Source: Capsicum annuum (taxonomy: Eukaryota > Streptophyta > Magnoliopsida > Solanales > Solanaceae). From it: DNA of 64,000 nt. A program made the position numbers and the translations under genes. Each line of letters begins with the position of its first letter. Position 1 is the stretch's first letter. The stretch covers positions 143,096,319-143,160,318 of the forward strand of contig NC_061114.1 of assembly GCF_002878395.1 (NCBI RefSeq). Direction: 5' to 3'. Below the pieces are notes generated by a model. It saw nothing but the letters and a program-made list of their open reading frames with translations, was not told the origin of the DNA and did no database searches. Positions 24,049-34,976 of this stretch are shown one piece after another.

Positions 24049-25290
24049 TTAAAATAACAAATATCTCAACCAATTTGCTTTCTCACTAGCTGAAGCTAAA
24101 GCAATTAGTTCAACCTCCATGGTAGAGTTTGCAATAATAGTTTGGTTTTTAGATTTCCAACAAATAGCACCACCACCTAAAGTAAATATATAACCAGTAT
24201 TAGATAAGAAATCACCTGATAAAGTGTTTCCATCCGCATCACAAAATCCTTTAACTACAACAAGATATTTTTTATAGAACAAACCACAAGTTTTCATTTC
24301 AATTAAATATCCCATTACTCTCGTTATAGCATGCCAATGTTTATCACCTGGCTTGCTAGTAAACCTGTTATGTACTCCTACTGCATATGCAATATCAAGC
24401 CTAGTGCAATCAACCACATATCTCAAACTTTCAATTATGCTAGCATGTTCCTTTTAATTTCAAACATTATTTTCACTTCCAATAGGAAACAAGTGAACAC
24501 TAAAATCAAATGGAGTTATGGCATGCTTGCAATCATTATACTTTTTCAAAATTTTCTTAACATAATATGACTATTCGAGAAAAATTCCATCACATATTCT
24601 AGTAATTTTTATTTCTAGAATAAAATTTGCCTCACCAAGATCTTTCATATCAAAATGGCTTCCAAGAATATTTTTAGTTTCACCAATAACATTCATGTTA
24701 GAGCCAAAGATCAATAAATTATCAACATATAGGCAAATAATAACATGCGAATTATTCCAAGACTTATGATATATACACTTATCACACTCATTTGTTTTAA
24801 AGCTATTATCCATCATGCAGGAATCACACTTTTCATGCCATCGTTTTGGTGCCTATTTCAAGTCATATAAGGATTTAGTAAGTTTACACACTTTTCTTTC
24901 TTGTCCAACATCAATAAAACACTCGGGTTGTTCCATGTAAATCTCCTCATTTAGGTCTTCATTTAAAAAAGTAGTTTTTACATCCATTTAATGAATTTGT
25001 AAATAAAAAATTCTCGCAATAGCAACCAAAAGTCTAATGGATGTAATTCTAGTTACCGGTGAAAAAGTATCAAAAAATTTTAGCCCTTCTAGTTGCTTAA
25101 AACCTTTAGCCTCTACCCTAGCCTTGTATTTATCAATAGATCCATCAGGTTTTAACTTTTTACATCAGACCCATTTATAACAAATTGGTTTACAACCCGA
25201 TGGTAAATCAAATAGCTTCCAAGTTTTATTGTAAATTAGTGATTCTATTTCATCATTTACAGCCTCTTTCCAGAAAATAGCATCAAGTGA
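24049..25290 (-). pseudogene. pol: copia-2 RT and RNase H, degenerate and truncated
   Basis: RNase H (GGGAICWKSKNQTIIANSTM, ASASEKANWLRYLL) lies in 24049-24426. The RT core lies in 24571-24816 (VIICLYVDNLLIFGSNMN, HFDMKDLGEANFILEIKI). At 24718-24729 the catalytic motif reads YVDN instead of YVDD, so the second catalytic aspartate is lost. Stops near 24426-24570 and 24816-24860 and a truncation at 24049 disable it. Confidence 0.88.
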
Positions 25291-25799
25291 AGAAAAAGAT
25301 TTTTTTAAAGTGAGAGGGTCATCTCCAATACTAAAAATATAATAATTAGGACCAAATTTTTTTTTTTCTAGTTTGGCTTGTTTACTTCTTCTTAACTCAA
25401 AATCATCGTTTTTGATATTTTCAAATTAGAAGTAAAAGAACTAGGTAGTGACAGAATATTTTCTTTAGTGCTTAGACCCCCTCTATTTTTAGAATCAAAA
25501 GGGTATTTTCATAAAAAATAGCATCACCAGATTCTATTATAATACTATGTTAAAGATTACAAAAATCTATAGGATGTACTATTTGAAGCATAACCAAGAA
25601 AAGCACAAGTAACTTTTTTATCCAACTTAGAGATTTTAGGATCCATTAACCTTACATAGGCTAAGCAACCCTAAACTCTTAGATATATCAAATTTGGCTT
25701 ATGATCTTTCCACAACTCAAAGAATGTAACTTTGGTCTTTTTATGAGGCACACGATTCAACACATAACGCAGTCAAAAGTGTTTCACCCCCAAAATTTA

Positions 25800-26775
25800 G
25801 AGGTGCACTTGACTAAATTAGCATGGAATTAGTTCACTCAATTATAGTTATATTCTTCCTTTTCGCTGCACCAATAGATGCAAGAGAATAACGAGAAGTA
25901 GTTTCATGAATTATACCCAATGATCTAACAAAAGAGTTGAACTCATGTGACTCATATACATGGCCTTTATCACTTCTATTTTTTTTTATTTTTCTACCAA
26001 ACTGATTTTCAACTTTATGGAGAAAAGTTTTAAAATTCTCAAAAACATCACTTTTATTTTTCATTAATTAAACAAATGTAAACTTAAAAAAATCAACAAT
26101 GAAAGTGATAAATTATCTATTTCCTCCATAGTTAAATTCCTCCAAATTCACAAATATTAGTATGAACTAATTCTAATAAATCAATTTTTCTTTCAACTTA
26201 AAAATGAGGCCCTTTTGTGATTTTGGCTTCACTACAAGCCTCACATTTTTCAAAATTCTTTTTGATCATTGTAATTAATATTAAACTACTCATGATTCTC
26301 ACATAATGATCATTTATATGACACAAACGAGCATGACAAAAATTAGTAGAAGGAAGTATGTAAACAGAAGTAGATATTTTATTCATTTCAACATTCAACT
26401 TGAACATCCCATCACAAGCATACCCCTTTCCCACAAAAATATTATTTTCCATAATTACTTATTAGTCAGACTCAATAATCTATTTGAAGCCTGCTTTATT
26501 AAGAAGAAAGTTAGACATCAATTTTTTCTCATGGAAGGAGTATAAAGAACATCTTTTAAAATTAATGCCCTTCCAGAAGTAAAACTCAACTAGACATCTC
26601 CAATTCCAAGCACTTGAGTTGTGTGAGAATCTCCAAGCATGATGGTTTTGAGCTTCTCAAAAGGAGTATATTTTTTAAACCACTCATGTCATAACAGACA
26701 TAACGGTTTGCACCAGAGTCAGCCCACCATCCATCAATATTCTCCACCATGTTTAGGTTTATTATTACCGCCACA
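25800..26775 (-). pseudogene. pol: copia-2 protease and integrase, degenerate
   Basis: The protease motif DSGA ([18 protein letters not shown]) lies in 26586-26774. The pre-integrase part (FCHARLCHINDHYV) is in 26198-26452. Integrase core remnants (RSDKGHVYESHEFNSF, RSLGIIHETT) are in 25834-26064. All are in separate frames with stops between. Short deletions are likely around 26090-26190. Confidence 0.85.
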
Positions 26776-27705
26776 AATAGTTCTTCAATAACGTTTGCCT
26801 GAGGTGTAGGCCCACATATTTGAAATTTATAAAATCAAGCAATATGTCCACTTTTGCAACAGACAAGGCACGATTCCTTTTTTTAAACATGTTGATTTTT
26901 TGCTTGCTAATTTCCACCATTATTTTTCTTGGGATGTCTACCATCATTTTTGAATTTTTTTCTTAGGCTTCAAAGTAGTATTTTTGTTAGTTATAGGGAT
27001 GACTTTATTTGAAGCAGTTAAATTTACCTTCGGTATGATATTATTCTCTTCTATTTGCAAAAGTACATCTTGGCTCCTTGCCTCTTCTTCCACGTCGATT
27101 CTCATTATCAAAGTCTTAAGAGAAGTTTTCTATTACTTATAGCGCATAATTTTTTGAAATTTCTTTCAAGAAAGAGAAAGTTTTTCTATTATTCCATAAA
27201 AAATAAGATTATCTTCAATTTTGATTTCCTTGGACCTGAGCTCACCAACAATTATTATAAAATCTTGAGCTTGATCTACCACTAATTTGTTGTCCACCAT
27301 TCGGAAATGAAAACTCTGCTTGCGACATACTTTTTTGCTCCAGCCTCTTTAGTGTCATACTTACTCCGCAATGCTTTCCAAATTTTCTTTGCACTGCAGT
27401 AAGTTCTATCATAATAATCATAAAAACTATCAGATAGATAATTAAGAAAAAAAATACCAAAACTTGTAGGAGTCGTTATCGTATTGTTCAACTTTCTTTT
27501 GAAGAAAAATAAGTTCTTCATCACTCATGAAAGAGTCATCTACTTTGTTTGGATTCTTCTCAGTTAACACATAAGAGACATTGAGAAGACTTAAGTAGAA
27601 AAGTACTTTACCTTTTCACCTTTCGAAATGAGTATCGTTGAACCAGAATAGTTTGTTGAGATCTCTCATCTTAACATCTGCAGATTTTTCAGTTGTTGTC
27701 ATTGA
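26776..27705 (-). pseudogene. gag: copia-2 gag, degenerate
   Basis: The start is probably the ATG near 27703-27705 (minus strand ATGACAACAACTGAAAAATC). Capsid-like words ([20 protein letters not shown]) lie in 27282-27524, overlapping the frame 27242-27460. A degenerate zinc-knuckle region lies near 26815-26880 (frame 26765-26947). Several frame changes interrupt it. Confidence 0.75.
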
Positions 27706-27724
27706 ATATCCTTATTATTGTTTG

Positions 27725-28240
27725 TGAAAATTATAATAATATTACAAATGAAAATTATAAATGAAGAAAATAAAACTATCTTTTTCTTGGCTGAGGCGTG
27801 GATATCTCGCTTTCTTTAAGGGGATTCAAGTCCACTACAGCAAATATTTTGACCGATCTAACAATAATCTTCTTTACTTGTCCCCTCTAGGATAAAACAA
27901 TATTCTCACCAAGAACAAATCAAAAACTCTAGAGAAGAGTTGAGTTCAAAGCTCCACAAAAAGAACACCTCCCTTCAACTAATAAACTCTCTTTTTAGCT
28001 AACTTTCTTGTGAACTCTATATTGTCTTGTACTTAGAAAAATAATGCAAGGCCACCTCTATTTATAGGTGAAAAAATCTTCCATGTAATGAATAGGAAGA
28101 ATTAGTGGATGATAAAGAGGAAAGATCAATGACCTATATGTTACAAGAGTTACAAGAATAATGAAGAGAATAAAGGTAGAAGTTACAAGAGTTACAAGAG
28201 ACTTATGTCCATATTCTACCACCACTAACTATTGTGTTAA
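27725..28240 (-). repeat. 5' LTR of copia-2, approximate limits
   Basis: The non-coding stretch upstream of gag contains, on the minus strand, CTATAAATAG (28058-28067) as a TATA box and a run of 'gttacaagagttacaag' words (28135-28200). Position and content fit a short Copia LTR. The exact ends are uncertain because no partner LTR was found. Confidence 0.5.
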
Positions 28241-28443
28241 AGACACAAATAAATGGGAGTTGAAGTCCGTAAAAAACAATCGTGCAACGTGTGAATTATG
28301 ATATATTAAGGCATTAATGTTTGAGGTAGAATGATGCCAAAAAAGAGAGAGTAACTCACATGTAAGGAATTATATGCTACTTACTCACATGGAAAAGTAA
28401 CTGCAAATATGCATGCAGCGTATCAATGCAAATGATGCATTTT
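28240..28443. repeat. about 205-bp dispersed repeat, copy 2
   Basis: It matches 10535-10744 in the same orientation and lies between the copia-2 LTR-like region and the truncated gypsy LTR. The similarity ends at 'gatgcatttta'. Confidence 0.6.
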
Positions 28444-28448
28444 AGCAT

Positions 28449-28737
28449 TAGATTAATCACGTAGTTGTTTCTTGCAGTTGAGTTATTAGGGTGGATTCCC
28501 AATATTGCTCGTATAAACTTCTTTCGCTTAATAAATCATCAAGTCTCCCTTTTTGTTGATTTAATTTAGTTGTCTCATCTTTGATAAGTCGGAATTATTT
28601 TTGTTTGATTGGATTTAATTTAGCGATGAAGGTATCAAGTGCTTTGTTGTAAGTAAATCCATTAGAATCTCGTAATTCCACATATCCGTTTTCTTTGTTT
28701 TCTCTTTTTCTTGTTCTTTCTTATTTGGTTCTTATCA
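28449..28737 (+). repeat. 5' LTR of element C, truncated
   Basis: It aligns with 61888-62170 (shared 'gagatgaaggcatcaagt', 'attagggtgga' and 'aatctcg' words) and ends TCTTATCA before the primer binding site. Its 5' part is missing, replaced by the 205-bp repeat and copia-2. Confidence 0.75.
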
Positions 28738-28740
28738 TTT

Positions 28741-28754
28741 TGGTATCATGAACC
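28741..28754 (+). other. primer binding site of element C, tRNA-Met-like
   Basis: TGGTATCATGAACC lies three bases after the LTR end. The first eight bases match the complement of the initiator tRNA-Met 3' end; the rest differs. Confidence 0.55.
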
Positions 28755-30066
28755 TAGTTTAGGTTTGTTTACACAAATCTAAATCTTGAAATTTTGTTCT
28801 CTTTAAATATTTTTAAAAAATTCTAAAAAAATATCTTCAAAATTAGATAAAACATTTGTTTCAATTTATTGTTTTTGACACTAGATTTTGATTCTCTAGT
28901 GTTTTTTAGTCTAAATCTCGAATTTCATATTCTGAAGCTTCTGAAACATCATGAATTTTGATTTTTTTTGCTAGGTTTTGAAGGCTAAATATTAGTGTGG
29001 TTTGTTCATGGCATTGAAAGAAATATACGAGTGAAAATTTCATGAATTTTGGAGCAAAAATGAAGAAGTTATGATCATGTGAAGATTGAGTTTTTGTTGG
29101 AGTTTCTTGAGCTTGTTCATCTTGTTCTTGGGGAAGAATATAAAAATGTACACTTTGATTCAAAAATTTTGAGTTCAAAGCTAGTCAAAGTGTTAGTAGG
29201 TCCACTTGTGGAAATTTCAAAATAAAAAAACAAAAAAAATTCTAAAAAAAATCCACGTGGGCATGCCACATAAATAGTCAATAGTCAAAGTCAACCATTG
29301 ACTGTCAGGCGGCAGTCATCATGGCCGACAGCTCAGTGCAACAGCAACAACAACTTCCCCCAATCACCACGTGGTGTGTGCATGACACTTTCAGAGGCCA
29401 AAATGTGTAGGATTTTCGCACTTAGTTTTTTTTGGGTTCCTTAATTTTTTGGACCCAAAATTTTTTCAAAGTGTTTGAATTTAGTGATTCTTTTTTGTTC
29501 TTTTTCTCCTTTGATTCTTCAACTATTTAACAATTAATTAACACTTTAATAAATTGTTAACTAGTTTTAATCATCAAATCAGACCCCTTTAAAGTGATTA
29601 ACTTTTTCAAGGCTTCAAAATTGTTTTTAAGTGTCCAAACTTCGTGATTGTTTTTCTAAATTTTTTTCTTCAATTTAATAAATAATTAATAAGTAATTAA
29701 CATATTTAATCACTTAACTAGTTTTAAAAATTAAATCACTTCTTTGATTCATCAGATTAAGCAATAACACGTAATTTTCCTACTTAGTTATTTTTGAGTC
29801 CATTTTTTTGTGCTACTTTTCATCTTCTTTCATATATTAATTCATAGATAACTTCTTGATTAACGTCCTTTTAGATTTATTTAGGTCGTCCTTTCAAGAA
29901 TCACAATAATATACTACACTACAAAGAAAGGTGACTTTGAATTAATTGAGCAAAGCTTGTTCACTAGCAATATTAGAAGAAGACATAGAGATGAGTTGAG
30001 GGCTACCTATGAATGATGTGAGACTTTCGTTACTAACATCGTGTGTTGAGTTTTGTAGGTACAATG
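28755..30066 (+). other. leader region of element C
   Basis: AT-rich DNA with no clear coding signal. A minus-strand frame at 28906-29178 has no recognisable product. The part 29920-30066 leads up to the Ogre insertion, and the sequence resumes at 58239. Confidence 0.5.
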
Positions 30067-30542
30067 TGTTGCGCCCTATTTCGAACCGGTCGAAACAGCA
30101 CACAACGTATGGTGGCTACATGTTTAATGTAACTCTTGGGATTTGAAAAATTATTTTTTTTAGAGTCGCCACCTAACTTTTTAGGAAAAATTAGGAAAAA
30201 CCATTTTTTTATGGTAAAAACTCCGTTTTAGTCTATCTGAAATATTTTGAGATTCTAAGTAAGGGTTTTGGTTACTCGAGGGGAAGGTGTTAGGCACTCC
30301 TCAGAGCCTATCCGAAGATAGTCCTTACGTTTAGTTTAGGAAAAATCATTGCTTTATTTATTTACAAAAATGGTGAAAAGAAAACTTTCCTTATTATTTT
30401 CTACTTGTTATTTTATATAAAAGAAAGAAAACTTAAGGTATGACAAACATGATGCTACCATGTACAAGGAAGTAATGCAATCATTGCATATATATATATG
30501 TATGTTACATGATTATCTTATAATATGAAAACGGATTCTTCT
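30067..30542 (-). repeat. truncated outer 3' LTR of the tandem
   Basis: It begins TGTTGCGCCC on the + strand and matches the first 480 bases of the LTRs at 34980 and 52467. About 5.3 kb of the LTR is missing. The similarity ends near 'gaaaacggattcttctt'. Confidence 0.85.
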
Positions 30543-30581
30543 TCGTGTGTTGAGTTTTGTAGGTACAATATGTCGCGCACT
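30543..30581. other. filler DNA at a deletion junction
   Basis: Thirty-odd bases (30543-30578) repeat the host flank plus LTR start found at 30039-30074 ('gttgagttttgtaggtacaa' then TGTYGCGC). They sit between the truncated LTR and the middle of gag. The pattern fits break repair with template switching. Confidence 0.75.
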
Positions 30582-32332
30582 TTCAAATCATGCTCCTCCT
30601 CTAGAGTAATCATATTGACTTCCCAATTTCCATGATTTGTCAAGGGGTTATTGTTCACATTGGGAGTTGTGGCAGTGAATTTGATGATACCCCTTCTTAT
30701 CAGAGACTCAATTTGACTCTTCAAGCTGTAACAGTCTTTCATTTCGTGCCCTTGGACTCCTGAGTGATAGGCGCACCGCCCGCTACTATCAAAGTTTTGA
30801 GACGTTGGATCAGGGGACTTTCCCTTAATTGGATGCAATAAACCAGCAACTCTCAACCTTTCAAACAACTGGGCTAAAGGTTCTACAATCGTGTTTAGGT
30901 ACGGGCATTTTTGGTTTCAAAGTTTGGACGTTGTCTGGGTGCATAGGCTGGTCTATTTTGGTGAGATGGAGCTTGGAAAGGGGCGTATGGTCTTGGTGGA
31001 TTTTGGTATGCTAGAGCTCGAGGTGGATTATAATGCGGTTGAGTATTATACATTGGGACGTGTGCAATAATTTGGGGGTTGTTGGGGTAATGGTGGGAAG
31101 ACTTTCAAGGCAGGTAATATGGTATGACGGATGAGATATCTTCCCTCTTTATTGTGTTACCATTAATGGAACCATTCTGCATGACCTTGCTCGCAGCTTG
31201 CAATACAGCCATAGATTGGATCTTCCTCGACTTGATGTCTTCTTCTATGAAATCTCCCATTTTGACCAATTCTACAAATTTTTGGCCCATCATTGACATC
31301 ATCTTGTCAAAGTAAACACCCTCTTGTTCTCGGATAAAATATTTGGAGAGCTCACTTTTATGTAGTGAAGGCTGGATCCTTGCAACCTCGGTACTTCAAT
31401 GCCATGCGTATTCTTGAAATGACTCTAATGGCTTCTTCTGTATGTTAGCTAATGAAAACTTGTCTGGGGCAATCTCAGTGTTAAACCTGAAGTGACTCAT
31501 GAAGTCCTCAGCCATTTCTCGCTAGTCACGCCACTTACGGGGGTTTTCTCAGGTGTACCAAGTCAAAGTTTCTCCTGACAAGCTCCGAATGAACAACTTC
31601 ATCCTCAACTTCTCGTTCCTTCCCACACCGACAACTTATTGCAGTAAGCCCTGAGATGTGTATGCGGGCCACCCTTTTCGTCAAACACGTCAAACTTTGG
31701 TGGTTTGTACTGTTCGGCATGTTGATGTCTAGATGAATGCATAAGTCATCGTAGTCTAGGATTTCAGTCCCTCTGCTGACTTGCATGTTTCTAAATGCCC
31801 TCTTGAGGCTTTCGAGTTGGGCTGCTATCGACTCTTCTTCACTTGATTGGACATCTTTTCCCAATCTCTTATGCTGATCAACCTCATGTGGAACCTTAAG
31901 AGTCACAGATGTTGCGAAGGCAAGAGCTTCGATAGCATATACATGTGGCACAGGTATCTCACAAGTGACATGTACCTCAGATATATGCTGTTTCTCTGGA
32001 TGTATGGGGATAGTAAAGTTTTGAGTAGGAAATGAATATGCAGGCATCGTCCCGACAGTGGGTTGAAGAGCTACTGCGGCTTGAGCATATGGTATATTTG
32101 CTTGATTAGCGGGAGCGCGTGGAGGTAATTCAATACTTGGAGCATGCAACTGAGCGGGAAAGCTAACTATTGTAAGCTTGTTTAAGTCTCGTATTTTGCA
32201 CAACTTTTCCTTTAATACTTCGATTTCTTATGCCATATTGGCTATTTACTTGACGATCTAAGTTTTTGATAGCTTCTGCGAGCTTTCGGCTTCATCTACG
32301 ATTATCATTGTGGCCTTCTCGTTGTTGGTCAT
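30582..32332 (-). pseudogene. gag: gag of the partial unit, truncated
   Basis: The start codon is at 32330-32332 (MTNNEKATM). The N-terminal region with a P/A-rich segment is open in 31535-32203. The core domain lies about 31330-31740. KFVELVKMGDFIEEDIKS is at 31105-31302, and the zinc-finger-like CAYHSGVQGHEMKDCY is in 30518-30868. A stop follows about 20 codons after the start, and more stops occur near 31530, 31390 and 31105. The gene ends at the filler junction, so everything after gag is lost. It matches 48160-49853. Confidence 0.87.
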
Positions 32333-32786
32333 TTTATTTTTAGATCAGAGGTTGTACTGAGATTCCGCTAGTTTTCCAATTGACACAAATCAACTTATTT
32401 TTTTTTTTGGGGATTAATAAACAAAAGAAAGGAAGAAAAGAAAAAGAAAAAGGAAACTATCTTAGTTTGGGAAATAATGAAAATGTAACAAGTAACACAT
32501 ATATACACAAAGTTGGCGACATCCAAACGCTTCCTAATATAGAGCCTCTTTTTTTACCAGAGGTAGGCCTACGTTTCAATCAATTTGATGATAAACCATT
32601 TATTTAAACACATTTGGATTTGAGAATAAACATGACTTTCATTGAACAATGGTGTTTCAAAAGGTTACATCAAAATAGATCAACAACAGCTTGAAAGATA
32701 GTGAAAAGATGGCTGCAAGGGCTTACAATGGGGTGGGCCATGTGGCTCTTTTTAGGGAATATAAAAATTACAATAGGAAAGGAAGT

Positions 32787-34403
32787 TTAAGGACAGGTGG
32801 CATCATCATCATCATCTCTGTCCTCATCAAAATAGGATTTTGGATGGTAATCCGGGGATCCCTCTAAGTCATGATCAGGTGTCAAGTCTACATTCATCAT
32901 CCCTCCGTCTTCGGGATCATAAATATTGGAGCCTATCTCAGAGCCTTCCTGAGGGTCTTCTTCCATCCATTCTGGGTATTCCTCAGGGTCTTCTTTGGGT
33001 TCTTCCTCTGGGACCTCTTCGGGGTCTTCTTCTTCTTCCTCCTCCTCTGGGTTTTTCTCTTGATGTTCTTCAGGATCCTACTCGATCACTGGAATTAGAT
33101 AATCAACAGAACATGGGATTATTTGGTTATACATATGTGTAGTGAGATCCATGCGAGGAAGAACCTCTGTCTCAACCGATTGGACCTTCCAAGGGTCTGT
33201 GAGTCCTCGAAAACCATCTTCGCTCGGTTTGGCTATGTGACTCACGGTGGTACGGCATGCATAATATTCCAGAGTGCACTATTTTTCTCCTTCTATATTC
33301 AACATAACCATGTAATCCCACTCTATTTACAGGTTTTCCACTCGTGCAGTTGGAATCAAATCACCATAACTATCTTCATGAAGTACCATTGTAGACCAAA
33401 GCGGGATATCCTGGATGATGCCAAATTGTCTAAGAACCCTCAGAGGTGCATATGGTTGGATACCACGTAGCCCAATCATCTCAATGAAGTACAGATGCCT
33501 AATTCTAATGAAGGAATATCCCCCTATCCAAGAGTATTTCCATTGGATGGAATCACCAATAAGATTGGTTAAAAACTCACGCCACTTCTCCTGCCCAGTT
33601 GGTGCGATCCAATACCTTAAGCGATCCTCATGACTTTGGATCCGACTGTGTGCATCGATCGTATAGTCCATCCGTAGAAGGCGATGATAGAAGTGTTTTA
33701 TTGCCCAAATCTGTGACAACAGGTTGTAACCCCCAAAGAAGTCATGTCCCTTAGAGCAGGCGGATAACGACCGGAATACCTCTGCAAGTATCATGTTCAC
33801 TAAAGTGAACCTCTGTGGATCTGCAAAGACATTCATTACCTTATGCAGAATATTAATGTCAACATAATGTCGTCTCATTGGGAAAATCATGATTCCCAAA
33901 AATGACAAGACGAAGACCCTTAGTTGCATATGCATCCATTGTCTGCGCGTGCAAACAAATTCGTTCCCGTGCTCGTCATAATTCTCCATGCGACCGAATC
34001 TTCTGAAAAGGTAATATAGTTTTACTTTTCCATCCTCCACGTTCCTTAGTGAAGAAAATATATCCAATCCCAAAAGGCTCAAGAAATCCTCCTTCCTTAC
34101 AGGTGACGGGAGTACCGGCAACTTCTCTTGAAGTGGCAGCTCAGCAAATTCACTGACTTTCTCCAGGGTAGGGGTGATTTCGAAGTCCAAAAACCTGAAG
34201 GTCACTGTGTTTGGGTCCCTAAACTCCGTCAATAGTGTAATGAGGGTCTTATTGGATTGAACCCTCATTAATGACAATAGAGCCCCCAAATGTTCCCGAA
34301 CTTCCGCACCATGTGCCACACGGATATTTCCCCACCAATTCTGTAGGCTATCAGGGGCAGAGATGACTATTTGGATGTTTGGAAAATTTGGATTGATATT
34401 CAT
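32787..34403 (-). pseudogene. Tat ORF1 (extra ORF upstream of gag), nearly intact copy
   Basis: Ogre-type elements carry an ORF of unknown function between leader and gag. Here 34403-33327 is open for 358 codons, beginning MNINPNFPNIQIVISAPDSL. A helical domain follows (WWGNIRVAHGAEVREHLGAL, FRFLDFEITPTLEKVSEFAE) that resembles, from recall, the DUF7745/plant-mobile-domain-like proteins of retroelements. The frame continues after stops at about 33327, 33258 and 33076 into a strongly acidic tail (EEEEEEDPEEVPEEEPKE, then RDDDDDATCP) ending at 32787. The first two stops are absent in the copy at 50291-51891, whose own lesions lie elsewhere. The third (GAG TAG GAT) is shared by both copies. The function is unknown. 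Confidence 0.75.
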
Positions 34404-34958
34404 CTAGTAGGAAAAAGAAGAAGGTATAGTAAGTCGTTTATCTCAAATCCATTATGTGTTTTAGTGTAGATCATCAACATCAATCATCACAGAAAAATAT
34501 GTCGACAAGTTGGTAACCTTTGATAAAAGAGTGGTTTCCTAATTGCAATAACGATGCCTTAGACCATCACACCTAAGGTTTATGCGACATGACCTATTTC
34601 TAGAGTAAGATTTTTCCCTAAATATTTGAGAATGGGACTGAATAACTGCGAGAAGGTGCACTAACCTAATTGCACTAACTCTGAAACTAAGGAATACAAA
34701 AAAGGTTTGGGAGAGTGTAAATACACTCCCCGCGTGAACCACAGTGTGTGAATTGTGTACGGTCAAAGAGTCGATAGGAAAATGCAAGGGATAAAGCAGT
34801 AACAAGTAGTGTTGTTCTAACATAAAAGGAACACAAGTTTGGATTTGGCTTGCGTCCTTTCACACAGAGCATGATATAAAGATATGTAAAGCAAATAATA
34901 TAACAAAGTATAAAAATCCTAAACTAAGCATGTTAAGGCTAAACCTAAGATCAAAAGA
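34404..34958 (-). other. leader of the partial unit, with conserved short ORF
   Basis: It contains the 94-codon frame 34539-34823, similar to 52026-52310 and to 911-1110 of element A in the same reading frame (LTVHNSHTVVHA, RLVHLLAVIQSHSQ). Confidence 0.5.
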
Positions 34959-34976
34959 TCCCCAGCGGAGTCGCCG
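34959..34976 (-). other. primer binding site of the partial unit
   Basis: Minus strand CGGCGACTCCGCTGGGGA lies three bases from the LTR end. Its first base differs from the TGGCGACTCC form at 52446-52463. Correct placement shows that the middle LTR served as the 5' LTR of this unit. Confidence 0.75.

Larger units (their letters stand above)
24049..28240 (-). mobile_element. Ty1/Copia retrotransposon, 3'-truncated (copia-2)
   Basis: The order right to left is LTR-like DNA with a TATA box, gag, protease, integrase, RT, RNase H: a Copia element. The RNase H frame stops at 24049-24060 and no matching left LTR was found, so the 3' end is missing. Its coding frames are more fragmented than those of copia-1, and the two are different families, since motif wording and LTRs do not match. 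Confidence 0.85.

Noticed and set aside
29280..29400. CAG/CAA-rich stretch that could be a gene start
   Set aside because: Stops in all frames nearby, and it lies in the leader of element C.
32840..33142. Plus-strand ORFs rich in Phe/Leu or Pro
   Set aside because: Antisense to the acidic GAA/GAG-rich tail of Tat ORF1, so composition alone makes them open. The same holds at 50375-50602.
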